Part shown: in pieces, positions 21,886 to 32,310 of the stretch
Numbering within the stretch: the first letter of the stretch is position 1
Layout of the letters: each line of letters begins with the position of its first letter
Assembly: GCA_964036045.1 (NCBI GenBank)
Contig: OZ038382.1
Span: forward strand, 128,712,556 to 128,776,555
DNA from: Eutreptiella sp. 'Long Island Sound 2002'
Taxonomy: Eukaryota; Euglenozoa; Euglenophyceae; Eutreptiales; Eutreptiaceae
DNA length: 64,000 nucleotides
Direction of reading: 5' to 3'
Translations under genes and position numbers: made by a program
The notes under the pieces: model-generated
What the model saw: only the letters and a program-made list of their open reading frames with translations
Databases searched by the model: none
What the model was told of the DNA's origin: nothing

Positions 21886-22458
21886 TCACGGTGCGTCACC
21901 TGGTGCAATTTGATTCTTGTCCGCCATAGACACACGGTCAGTTTTACCAAACCCACCCTTGCGGTCTGTTTCATCCAAACTGGCTGTCTGAACAACATCA
22001 CATACTGCATACCCATTTAGGATTAGTTGCGCAACCGGCTTCTCACCTGGCACCACCCGGTACTCAGTGGTGCCCTCATTGGCAAGGACGATTTGTATGT
22101 GGTCCCTGTAGTCATTGTCAATGACGCCACCGGCCACATCCAGCCAATACTTCAATGCCAGGCTGGACCTAGAAGCTAATTGTGCATACAAACCTGTTGG
22201 AATGGCCATGGCCAAGTCCGTTGGCACTTTAACCAGTTCCTTGGGGGGAACTACTACTTCTGTTGCAACAAAGAGGTCGAGTCCTGCAGACCCTGGGGTG
22301 CCACGTCTCGGTAATCTGGCCTGCTCAGACAACAGCTTCAGCATCAAGGGGGGGTCCCGCTGTGCAAAGCCCGGCATCAGCCCGCTTAGTGCCACAGAGT
22401 ACTCATTACTTGTAAAATGAGCTTGGATACCAGGCGCAAGCTGATATGGGTCATGCAC
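21886..22458 (-). CDS. dUTPase domain encoded by element B
   Basis: This 190-residue frame carries all five motifs of trimeric dUTPases in order: PGSAGLDL (55-62), SRSSLA (97-102), GVIDNDYRD (111-119, including the base-selecting Tyr), PVAQLIL (141-147) and RKGGFGKTD (166-174). The enzyme converts dUTP to dUMP and pyrophosphate, keeping uracil out of newly made DNA. It sits directly after the protease and before RT in the same strand and order, so it is part of the element, not a captured neighbour in another orientation. dUTPase is well known in some retroviruses and is unusual in LTR retrotransposons. The last Gly of motif 5 is replaced by Asp. The start used (22458) may be internal to a polyprotein. 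Confidence 0.88.
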   Translation of the reverse strand: MHDPYQLAPGIQAHFTSNEYSVALSGLMPGFAQRDPPLMLKLLSEQARLPRRGTPGSAGLDLFVATEVVVPPKELVKVPTDLAMAIPTGLYAQLASRSSLALKYWLDVAGGVIDNDYRDHIQIVLANEGTTEYRVVPGEKPVAQLILNGYAVCDVVQTASLDETDRKGGFGKTDRVSMADKNQIAPGDAP

Positions 22459-22469
22459 TGTTCTAGCGA

Positions 22470-22826
22470 TGCGTGGACATCGCTCCTCACCTGCTGTTGC
22501 AGGGGGGTTGACTGAAGGTTCGGGCAGAGCGACATGACATCGCTGTACTCGAAGGGTTTTATAAAGATTGTCATGTGTTTTTTATACCGTGTCACGTCCC
22601 AAATCCGTGTGTTGTGATAAGTCCCAAAATGATATCCGCTGTCATGAATCAGCATGCGACCATTCCGTGTGACCTTTGGTACAGGGTCAGTCTGCCATGG
22701 TTCTGCACTTGTTGGCTTTAAACACCCACACAAAAGACCGATCTTTTCATTTTTGTCCATGGCCTCCAAACATGGCATGGGCTGTGCACCATGCGGAGGA
22801 CAATGTTTCAAGTAATTGCACGCCAC
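22470..22826 (-). pseudogene. Linker between protease and dUTPase in element B
   Basis: The frame starting at 22826 gives a Cys-rich beginning (CNYLKHCPPHG, LLCGC), then a stretch with IHDSGYHFGTYHN and YKKHMTIFIKPFEYSD, and joins the dUTPase frame by a frameshift near 22480. The frame 23088-22747 overlaps it and includes CPMCGVQ. I do not recognise a family. It may be a nucleocapsid-like or structural piece. Confidence 0.35.
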
Positions 22827-23124
22827 ACATCGGACACGGCATTCCTGCTCGGGCTGACATTGGTGAAATTAGACCACAGTTCTCAGGAGACCAGTCCAAG
22901 GGCGGAGTGTAATACAACCCGTTGGCACCAAGTACGGCAATCCGGACATCAAGGCAAAGCCAAATTGTAATGAAAAAAGGAAAGCCAATTATGGACTTGG
23001 AGCCTATATCCAATATGCATACAAATACATGTTTACAACAAAACAGTCGTGGGCCGTTGCTGCTACGTGCCAGCAGCACTACATTCACCCATACCCCCCT
23101 TTGGCCACCATGGATGGTGTTTTT

Positions 23125-23454
23125 CTACCCCGTCACATGCAGCAGAAAAGAGGCATCCACGATGAGATGTTCTGGGAACAGACCAATACCAGCACAAAAT
23201 GAAACACCGCTGCCGGTATCAGCTAAACCCTCAATATCTTTGCAGTTTTCAGGGGGTATCACACCTTTGCTCGACCCAAACTCCAGGGGCATGGCAGTGA
23301 CCAGCTCACGCTGCTCTGTCTTGTTTTTAAGCACCTTCTCAGGCGGACAGTCAGTAACTGGCCCATCAAAACCTATATGTAACACAGTGCAATCAGCTGC
23401 TCGCCACACTGGACCGCGGGGCCACACCTTGCGCGGCGCCCATTTTCCTGCCAC
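23125..23454 (-). pseudogene. Aspartic protease of element B
   Basis: The signature IEGLADTGSGVSF (DTGS at ~79-82 of the frame) marks a retroviral-type aspartic protease, which would cleave the polyprotein in the particle. The frame stops 27 residues later; the rest of the fold is in another frame (23088-22950, with LDVRIAVLGANG). It is broken by a frameshift. It directly precedes the linker and the dUTPase. Confidence 0.65.
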
Positions 23455-23523
23455 TGCATGTAATGGTGCCGCATATGCCTTTCTGGAATTCGGGGGGGGT
23501 GGCCCGCAGACTCTTGGTGCGGC

Positions 23524-24252
23524 TTAGGCCTTTTCCCGTGGCGTCACCCTAATCGTTGTTGGTCCGACGGCTCCAGGGGTGGGGTGAATTGGACCTGCGC
23601 TTGTCTTGCGACTCCGACCTGCAACCTGTAGATCCAGTTCGTTCTCAAGGTGTGGACCTTTATGACAGGAGCCAGGACCGTCTTTCCGACTCTTCCAGTG
23701 CGGTTGCCGCGGATTCTTAACTTTATCTCCCTTATCACAACAGAGTTGGGCCCTATGTCGAGACCGAGCACAATACGTGCAGTTCTCAACTGGATAATCC
23801 CCTTTTGACGTACTTGGAGATTGGATGCCTGTGCGACTGGGAGTACTTCCCTGTTCCCGGGGGGGAGTACCGCCAGCGTTGCGGCGTCCCTCAGACGTGC
23901 TATTTCGCCCACCATCAGAAGAACCATCACGGATGCCCTCTGGCGTTTGACGGCGCCGATCTGGTGTGCGCCCCGTGCGGTTGCCGTAATTAGGGGCCCG
24001 GTGCTTATCATTGTGCGTGTCTCCATTGCTGGTATTCAGACTGCAACGCCGCTCATGTGGCCTACTGGGAGTATTACCACTTCTGCTACTCCTCTTGTTA
24101 CTCCGGTCCCATCTTCTGTGCCGCAGCTCCGATCCAGATCCCCTATGATCTCCATGTTGGTCACCTCCTGACTGAGGGTCATTGCGGTCAACTGACCATG
24201 AGCTGGGACGATACGGGCTGCTGCGCCCGCCATGAGGTGACGGGCTTCGCAA
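23524..24252 (-). pseudogene. Nucleocapsid part of element B gag, zinc knuckle
   Basis: The 242-residue frame is very rich in Ser, Arg, Asp and Gly and contains CTYCARSRHRAQLC near residue 160, a perfect C-x2-C-x4-H-x4-C zinc knuckle of the kind that binds genomic RNA. It follows the capsid-like frame with a frameshift near 24260. Confidence 0.7.
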
Positions 24253-24278
24253 TGTAAAGCACTCTTCTTTGGACGACC

Positions 24279-25264
24279 CTATTCACCCTCCTGGCGATGT
24301 TTATCTTCCTCAGGCTTCAAAAATGACATGACAGAGAGGAACCCCTCCACGTAGGAGAATCGGAGCCCCGTTTCGGCCATTCGCCGAAAGAGTTTATCAA
24401 CCACATGCCGCAGCACTAGGGTCTTGCCCGAGTCACGATGGAGCACCAAGGCACACATAATATAATTGTGTACGATTGCACACGTCACGCCTTCTGTGAC
24501 ACTACACCCGGCCTTACTCCATCGGGTGTACCAATCCATCCAACCCTGAGGTGTCAATTGCTCGTCCGGGATTTGGCGCTCCTTAAACTCAGTAAGGGCT
24601 TCTTCCGAATGCTGGTCTGTACGGCCGTTGGCCGCAATGAGGCAGAAAGGTTTCAAGAAGTCACAATTGACTTCTTCACGTGTGTGTTGCCACCTCTCCT
24701 CCTCTGCCTCGGGTTGCGTGGCAACCAGTTCATCAAGGTGGAGCTCGGTAGGCAACAGACGACGTTTGGAATTCCACCACCGGAAAAGTGCTCTTTCAAA
24801 CACTCTCGAGCTACTTCCCTTTTTGTACGTGAAGATACTGTTCATCGCTTGAACCCGGAGCTGTGACTTGGGATCCAAAATATCGTGCCTATCTTTATTG
24901 ATGGCATATGAGTGGGTGTCACCAGCTGCGGTTGTGACCGCGGCCTGTTGCATTTTAACATCTATTTCCCCTTCAGGTTGCACTTCTAAAAGTGTGAAAC
25001 CCCAACTAATGCCTGTCGGCCGGATCTCCGGGAGAGAAGCCAGCGGGTAAAGCGCAAGTCGGGAACAAAATACCAATCCTCATCATGGGACCAGTGCATC
25101 TGCTCCCATGCCTTTGCATCTGTTGCTCCACCACTCCATTCGGGCGCCCATGTGTCCTGTGGCGCCGACGGCGACCATTGGTGGAAGCCATCACCGCTGA
25201 CTCTCATGCCACTCACACCCCGTACATCATACACTGCCACCGGCAGTGGGTGCCTTGGCATCAT
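24279..25264 (-). pseudogene. Capsid-like part of element B gag
   Basis: Frames 25264-24986 and 25076-24279 join by a frameshift. The second has long amphipathic helices with conserved Trp/Phe (RALFRWWNSKRR, GWMDWYTRWSKAG, VVDKLFRRMAETGLRFSYVEGF), as expected of a retrotransposon capsid. I assign it as capsid from position between the coiled coil and the zinc knuckle, not from a named motif. Between 25265 and 25815 the sequence is Pro/Ser-rich with broken frames. Confidence 0.5.
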
Positions 25265-25814
25265 GGATAGGGCAGCATACTCAGACTAGCCCACCTGCCA
25301 ATACCCTGTCCGTGAGGGCCTGTTCAAAACTTCTGGACCGCTTGAGGTGGCTCGGCACTCCACCAGTACGCAGGGGGTGGCAGAATTCTCTTCCCTTTAC
25401 CCTTACTTTTACCTTCGCCGTGGGCGTACACGGCACCACTTGCAAACGAAGTATTCTCACCATACAAAGGTCTCGGAGGCGGGGGTTCTTGAGAAATAGG
25501 AGGGGACGGCCCTTGTGGAGTATCAGTTAAATGACCACGTGCGCCTTGCGGGGAGGGAGCAGGGGAAGGAGAGGCATCATGCGCAAAGGAAGAGGAAGAA
25601 GGGAAGGAGGGTTGTGGTTGACTTGTACCGAAGATGCTGACAGGCTGCGGACTTGGCGTAAGTGGATGGTCTGTAACTGATTATGAGCTCGATATGCGGT
25701 AAACCGGATCCTATCGCTTTGAGATTCATGTTGTGGCGGTTCTATTGATCTAGCACCGTGCGTCTGAGACGAAGCAGTACATGCGCAAAGACTGTACCTC
25801 TCGTCCTGCTGGGG

Positions 25815-28080
25815 CTACGCAAAACCCACACCCATAGCCACCGCACTACCAGAGTTGGGCGTGAGCAAGGGTGAGGGTGACGGATCATTGGATTCATGTG
25901 AAGCTTTCGCACCCTTCCCAAAAGCAACGCCACTGCCAGAGGAGGGGCGGAGCAAAGATGGAGGTGAAGGATTGGATTGATGCGAAGCTTTCCATGGTGT
26001 GGGGTGGGCACCGTCATTTTGACGAGGAAACATTGTTGCTACCTGCTCGGCCAAGCTCTTGACTTTCTCATGTGCTTGTTGCACTGCAACCACGTTATCG
26101 TTTATTTGAGAGACATTACTTTTCAATTCGTCCTCAAATTGTGACACCAACTCCGCAACCGACTTTCCACTGCGTGCTTGCTCACCCATGTGGTCTTAAC
26201 ACTTTTGTAGCGTTTGCTTCATTCTAGACACCTCATCACGCAAAGTGTCATACTGAGCCTTTGATGCACCTACATCCTCCGATGAGCACCAGGTTGTTTC
26301 TTGAGCCCTTGCCTGGTACGAACTGAGTGTAATACCAAGGCTCGTTACTCGGTCATGAAATGATACCTGCTGAGAACGCAAGGCACACATGTCCGAATCA
26401 TATGATTGCCGGGTTGCAGCTTGACCAATCTTGGAGCTGCAATCGGCAAGACCTTCTGTGAGACTAGCTATGTCACCTCTGATGGAATCAATGGCAGAAG
26501 ACAAGGATTTCCAGGAAAAGCTTCAACTCACGGACACGTGCTTCTGTTTCCTTTTCAGCTCTCTCTAATTTCACCATTTGCTCTCTATCTTTGGCCGCAG
26601 AGCTTTCCAAGGTGGCCACCCGTTGGGAAAGGGGGGAAATGCTAGTTGCTACTGGTTCCCTGGTTGCCATTGTTTCTCTTGTGCTCCTTTCCATGGAAGT
26701 CAACCATTCATCATGAGATCCCAATTGGGACTCCATTGTGGTGATTCGCTCGACAAGGGGGGAGAGTGTGGAAGCCACATGGGCCTTGGCTGCCATTTGT
26801 TCTCCTGCTCCACGGCTCATGGTTGTTGATTGCTCTTCATGAGATCCCAACTGTGCCTCCATTTTTGTGAAGTGTTGGGAGAAGGGGGAGAGGGGGGCGG
26901 CAGCCTGATCTTGTGTGACCACTTTTTCTCGCCTGGCCTTTTCTATGTTAGTCATCTCATCCTAAGGCGAGCCCAGCTGCGACTCCATTTTTGTAGGACG
27001 CATTCTAACTCGCACCTCTAAGGCATCAATAGTCGAAATTATGTGTTGATGACCTGCGGCGGATTCTTGCTCCATGCGAAAAAACTTACCGTCTAGAGTG
27101 GAGAGGGAGGAACTGGCACGGGAGTGTTTGGCGCCTAGCTCCATCACTTGAGCTTGAATTTGTTTGATCATTCGGGAGACATCCACTGGGGGATACGGGG
27201 TTGTGCAGATAGCACGGTGTGACACAGCCATGCTTTCAATTGCATCTACTCGACCTTTGACTCCGATAATGCCGATCTCGTGTTTCTGAAGAGTCTGTTT
27301 CACATTTGTGTCTGCTTCCATTGATTTGATACGTTTTGGGTGTTTTTGATTTGCTTCACCAATTGATTTGTTTTGTTTTGGGACTCAAGTTGCATCGTCA
27401 ACTCCTGTTTCATGGCTTCCATCTCGGCATTATGGGAGGTTTGTTCCCTTTTTGATCGCTCACTGGCTTCGTGCGAACTCGTCTTGGAAGATTGCGAGTA
27501 TGACTCCGCACTCCCAATGCGAGCGAGGAGTAGCTGCAATTGCGCAGTAGTCAACTGACTAATCTGATCTTCACTTAAGATGGTGCGGATTTTGTTGGTG
27601 ATGGTTTACCTAAACCCCTTCATCTGAAAGATGCTTTTGTCCTCGAATTCATGCATGCGGGACAAGGTCACCTCATATATGTGGTTTATGTCGATTGTCA
27701 CCTGCCCACGTTTGCAGTGCCGGGGTTGAGGCTGACAAAATGGCCGAATTTTGGCATGCCCTGCGCTTAGCCTAACCTTAAGTTCTGCAACATGGGCGAA
27801 AGCTGCTTTACATGTTGCCCTAGACGATGACAATGCCTCAGTCCTCAAGTCGGGCGAGTCCTTAGCAGCATGCACATGACTAGATGCCACGTGCAACAGG
27901 GATGCTGGCTGCCCCCCTCCGCGGCATACGGATTGTACATAATTGTCTGGTTCCGGGCCTTGACCTGGGACACCTATCTCGTTGAAGGTAATGCCATCGT
28001 CCCTGGTTGTACTACCCTACTTCGAACCCCCAGTCTTCAAGTCGAATTGGTCGGCGGTAGCCCAAATGTGACCATGTTTC
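25815..28080 (-). pseudogene. Long coiled-coil N-terminus of element B gag
   Basis: Several frames on the minus strand form one protein broken by single stops (TAA near 27606, TAG near 26957, TAA near 26190) and a few frameshifts. Stops at 27606, 26957 and 26190 are in frame with the next piece. It consists of predicted coiled coil with internal repeats: the unit MESQLGSH(D/E)E...SPL..R(I/V).T(M/L)E occurs about three times, near 26970-26990, 26860-26720 and 26750-26600. A Pro/Ser-rich repeat (KASH.SN.PSP..LL.P.SGS) closes it at 25990-25830. Function would be particle assembly. No match to a known family is claimed. Confidence 0.55.
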
Positions 28081-28924
28081 ACATACGAAAGGGGTGCTCT
28101 TGGTTGCCCCTTGCTACGTACTTGCTGATCAAAATGGCCCTGATCCCGCTGTTCATCAACTACACCTTCGTGTCCCATGGCTCTGTCATGGACTTCGGTG
28201 ATCCTGGTGTGCCTGGCTGCTTCAATTTGAGTTTTGCAACCCTAGAGCGCTGCACTCGCTTTTGATTGGACCGGGTACGGGACACGTAACCCCCAAAAAG
28301 CACGCGCGGAGTGGGCAGCGAAGATCTCAAACAAGTTCAACACTCCGAGTTGAAACTCAATTAGTCTCGAAGCATCCTAAATAAAAACAAATAAGCAAAT
28401 ACTTAGTATACAAATATGTCAAATGCACATGCACAAACCAACACAATGTTCAATGTCATTTCATACCTTAAACCTGTTGACCTTCTTAACCCTGGCTCAT
28501 TACCCGTTAACCTTTCTTTGTTAGAGGAAGCGAAGAGAGGAAGCAATAATTCTGATTTCCTAATCACCCAACCTTGTTCTACTCTCATTGCAAAACTTTG
28601 AATGAAGTGTGCAAGAGGATAAGAAGACAAGGCACAGATTGACACCAATTGCACAAATGAAGGATATGAGCGTTTTGGGGGATGGGGGTCAATTTCACAA
28701 ATTCAGATGGCACAATGTGAGATCGTAAGATTAGTTCATCATTGAAAACAAGAAATCAAAAACAGAAATACCCGAATTCATTAGCGATCGAAGATCGCTC
28801 ATGGAATCCCAAAATTCAATAGCGATGGAAGATCGCCGATGAGACTCATGGGTGTGCACCAGTGGGATTTCACTGCCTCTACCGTGAACCTTTGTTAAGG
28901 CAGGGGAAGACACCCGGTAATTAA
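28081..28924. other. Non-coding stretch right of element B
   Basis: No gene seen. It is AT-rich. It contains a short tandem pair near 28775-28840, where AATTCATTAGCGATCGAAGA is followed by a similar AATTCAATAGCGATGGAAGA. It could include a degraded LTR of element B, but I found no partner copy. Confidence 0.4.
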
Positions 28925-29655
28925 TTGCTTTGCACATTACCCAAGGTTACACTACTATACTACTATAATATAGTGGGGGTGATCTATGGATCATTGTCAC
29001 TGTCTCATCTGCAGAAGGCACTGTATGCCCTGTATGGTCTGGTATTACAACAGGAAGGGGAAGGGAAGGTGTTGCCATCAATGGAAGCTATGCTAGCGCT
29101 CGACCAAGCAACAGGAAGAGTAGGTCTGAGGATGAAATCGCAGATAGACATCTCACTACCGGTGTGGCACCGAATCTGCAAGGTTGTAGACAGACTGGCC
29201 CTGCAGGCAAAACGATCAAGCAAGAGCATAGCAGTCCAGCTGGGGCAATATCATCGGACTGCAGCTCTGACCTTACCAACCTACAGTCTTACCTGAACCA
29301 CCCGTTTACTGAATTTTATGATAACGTAATAGGCCGGAGCCTGCTGGAAGTCAGGGCTGGTGAAGGGTGCCTTGAGAGAGGGGAAATATTCAAAGCCAGA
29401 TCTGATCTCTGTTGTGTACCCACAAACCATCGCTGCATAGCCTACATACGGACCTACTCTGGTTCTGCCCGACTGTCCATGCTCTCCAATCCCTACATGT
29501 GCAGGACTGCATTCGCCGTGGTATACCAAATGTTGTACAGGGCTGCATATTACTGCGCCATAATGTACATCACATCAAGGCACGACCAAGGGCCTCCACC
29601 AAGTGGGGGCGATGTAGGGGCATTGCATGATTTAGTCCATGGTGTAAGCACATGA
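28925..29655 (+). CDS. Two overlapping ORFs, unassigned
   Basis: Frames 28925-29296 (123 residues) and 29164-29655 (163 residues) overlap and could be one protein with a frameshift near 29220. The first has helical, Leu-rich sequence (LSHLQKALYALYGLVLQQEG). The second contains NPYMCRTAFAVVYQMLYRAA, and this last part is repeated in the window's first 120 bases. It ends just past the G-rich run that may be a polypurine tract of the R repeat, so it may be the end of an LTR-element polyprotein. I recognise no domain. Confidence 0.3.
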
Positions 29656-30303
29656 CCTGTGAGATATGTCAAGCAAATTTGTGTGCGAACCTAGCAATCC
29701 GAAAAACACGCTATCTACGGATTGTTTATGGCTTACCGCGGTCCGCTGCATGTCCTTGCACTGAGGAGGGTTTCCTAGCCCTTGGGGGTTCAATTTGCCT
29801 CTTGCTCAAGTCGTATAGGGTTCTGGAAGCTGCTCAGATCGGGGCTGTAAAGATTATCACTCAACAGCCAAGAACGTTGGCTGAAAATACGGTGCTTCGA
29901 CTCTGAAAACCCGGTCTGGTTGGCAGAATCTGAAAAGACGGAGGTGCAAACACACACTCTTTGCAAAAGCGGGAGTCACTTTGCTAAAATGATGTCACAC
30001 CCTGATTGACTTGAGATTTGTAGTTTGGCGCCTGAACCAAAAGGTTTGAGCTTTGTACTTGGTGGACTTGGCCAAACATCTCAAAAAGGCCAACGGCATC
30101 AGTCAAGCGTTGTTCCTGATTGCTAGAATCGCCGACAGGCTGGGTGTAGGAATCACAGACAGGGCGGTGGGTTCGCGGACAACAAACACTTCACCTATGA
30201 TTTTAGCAGCGGTTTTCCCCCAAGATTCAAAAAGTCAGCATAAAGGGGATTCTTGCGCGAAATCCCCTTTTTTGGTTTCTACGGCCCCAAAACAGGGAGG
30301 GGG
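29490..30303. repeat. Dispersed repeat R, copy 2
   Basis: Matches 1-808 nearly base for base with scattered changes. Diverges after the GGCCCCAAAA block near 30300. Confidence 0.8.
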
Positions 30304-30879
30304 GCTGCATGGTCACAACGGGTACTGCTATCTCCTACTGAGATGCAGATTCCTTACGCTTGCTTTGGGAAAAAAAACCTTTCTTCCTTGAGAACAAACG
30401 TTGCGGTGCATGGCCAACGGGCTACTCAACAGTGAAGCAGTAAAGTCAGTTCCGGCAAAGGTGATTCCTGACGCACCAGACTGTGGCAATGACCCTGATG
30501 ATGATACGGAACCTGGTGGAGCAATCAGGCATTCTGCTAACATCACCCCTTTGTCTTTTCTCGCCCACCGGCAAAGGCAAGCGGCAGGCACAATGAGCCC
30601 GGTTCTCGGCCGGCCTCCGAGTGCCCTGCGCAGCCTCCCAGTAAATCCGGGGGCAAAGGCCCCTGGTAGGGGAAGGCACCACGGCTACGGGGAAGCCAAC
30701 CAGAGCACCCAGAGGGACCGGATGGGACGAGGCGCGGCGCACCACGCGGGGCCACAAGGCACGTCGGGGAGGCACGCCGCCGTCCACAACCAAGGCACAC
30801 GGACAGGTGCCAAGCAACAACGGCCACCGGGTGCCGCGAACCCGGGAGGAGCCCACAACATGCCATGAAACACGGCACG
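30304..30879. other. GC-rich non-coding flank of the minisatellite
   Basis: No gene supported. It is GC-rich and runs into the repeat array. Minus-strand frames that read through here into the array are products of repeat composition. Confidence 0.45.
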
Positions 30880-31517
30880 GGAGAAGGTGCCAGGCAACAC
30901 CCACCCCACACACAACAAACCCGCGCCAAGAAAGGCGGGGGCAGGCGTGGCGTGCACACAAACACACACAATTCAACAGCCGAGCCAGGAATGGCGGGGT
31001 GCAGCCAAGACCTGAACTCAAGCACACACCCACACCACACAGCATAGCCAGGAATGGCGGGGTACAGGCGGAGCGGGCACACAAGCACACACACCCCAAC
31101 ACCCCAGCCTGTACAGGCGGGGTGAACGCCGAGACGGGAACCCAGACCCACACACCACAAACCCCAACCAGCAAAGGCGGGGTACAGGCGGAGGGCGCAC
31201 GAAGACACACACACACCGACACCCCAGCCAGGAATGGCGGGGCGCAGCCTGAACCAAAACAGAAGCTCATACACCCACATCGCACACCCGAGCCAGGAAT
31301 GGCGGGGTACAGGCGGAGCGCGCACACAAACGCACACGCCTGAACACCCCAGCCAACATTTGCGCCATAAAAAGGCAAAACCCCAAACAACACATAAACC
31401 TCCCTCCTGAAAGTAAGACCGTAGGCCCCAGGAGCCCCAGCCAGGATTGGCGGGGTATGGTCGGAGCGCGCACACAAACAGGCACACGCCAACATCCCAG
31501 TCCTGAAGGGCGGGCAA
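30880..31517. repeat. Minisatellite, left half (alternating ~57/65-bp units)
   Basis: Degenerate units begin GCCAGGAATGGCGGGG. One type continues TACAGGCGGAGCGCGCAC and then ACACAAACACACAC; the other continues with a CGCAGCC..AACC block and another ACACAC run. The two types alternate, giving a ~120-bp higher-order period. The same units reappear at 51457-52270 on the other side of element C. Confidence 0.75.
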
Positions 31518-32297
31518 GAAAAGTTTATAGTGGTTTCAACACTGTATTTTTGCTTCTCCTGCTGCTTGCTGCTGGTGTAGGGTTTCCTGCTGCTTCTTTT
31601 TGGAGATGAAAAGCTTTTGTTTGCTGAAATACAGTCAATCCAGGATGACCCAAGCCAGAAGTATGCAAGGAGAAGAGAATCAGGATCAAAGCATGAAGGG
31701 CTGCAGTGTAAACAGTGAAAGATGAAAGGATATTCACAGAAACTGCAACTCAGGTCAAATCGGAATGCATATTCACAAACATAGCTGAAATGTTTTGGAA
31801 AAGAGTTGGAAAACTGCCCGATGGTCACTCTATCTCCATAGTGCCATCTCAGGAGATGTGCACTCTTTGTTTTGGGTCCCATATGTGCTCAGGTGGCAGG
31901 GCATGTGGCGATGAGGTCACTGCCATGTCACATGGGATCTTCCTACTTAGCTAGGCTGACCGGGAATTGAACCCAGGACCTCTCAAAAAGAGGTGCCCAG
32001 CCCCCTAGGGTGCATACCACTAGGACGGCTAGGAATTCATGGAAAAACATAGATAAATTCATAGGCTCTGCCCTGGATATGTCAGTGCTCAGTCAACTCA
32101 GGAAAAGATGATTTGCCTCACATTGAAAGGGGATTAAGGGGTCCACTCCATATCCTGATTGGGTGTTTGGTTCCATAGGTCAAAATGTGTTATCACCACT
32201 TTTGGTAGGGCCAATACTAAGATAGAAATGCCTGGATGCTCAGTGCATCCCTAATATAACTAGAGTATGCCTCAAAGCATTGGAAAAGCACTTTTTC
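31518..32297 (-). repeat. 3' LTR of element C
   Basis: Matches 50677-51456 over 780 bases with few differences. The ends on the minus strand are GAAAAAG...CTTTTC, a short inverted repeat but not the usual TG...CA. It contains a tRNA-like sequence (31952-32031). Confidence 0.75.
31952..32031 (-). tRNA. tRNA-like sequence in the C LTR, class II shape, degenerate
   Basis: The minus strand has a good T arm (CTGGG-TTCAATT-CCCGG) with a B-box-like GGTTCAATTCC, an A-box-like TAGTGGTATGC, and between them a stem ACCTC-TTTTTGA-GAGGT that fits a long variable arm or an anticodon arm. Length, about 80 nt, fits a Leu/Ser-type tRNA. The acceptor stem pairs only partly, so a working tRNA is unlikely. No anticodon is assigned with confidence. 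An identical arrangement is in the other LTR. Confidence 0.45.
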
Positions 32298-32310
32298 TTT
32301 CTCCCCCTTT
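32298..32310 (-). other. Polypurine tract of element C
   Basis: The minus strand reads AAAGGGGGAGAAA directly before the LTR. It is the only long purine run between pol and the LTR at the right place. Confidence 0.65.

Larger units (their letters stand above)
17784..28080 (-). mobile_element. Decayed gypsy-type element B with dUTPase
   Basis: On the minus strand the order is a long coiled-coil gag N-terminus (28080-25815), gag capsid and zinc knuckle (25264-23524), aspartic protease (23454-23125), dUTPase (22458-21886), an unassigned segment (21381-20563), RT (19985-19326), RNase H (19160-18489) and the start of the integrase region, cut at 17784 by element A and resumed at 4557-4248. Many frameshifts and stops show it is old. 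No LTRs were recognised: the left end is covered by R repeat and the right end is lost somewhere in 28080-28930. Confidence 0.75.

Noticed and set aside
27870-28265. 131-residue plus-strand frame
   Set aside because: It is opposite the start of the element B gag, which carries the coherent reading on the minus strand.
30446-31882. 478-residue and 324-residue minus-strand frames, Cys/Val/Pro rich
   Set aside because: They run through the minisatellite and LTR, and the repeated C-V-C-V and PAIPG residues are only translated repeat units.
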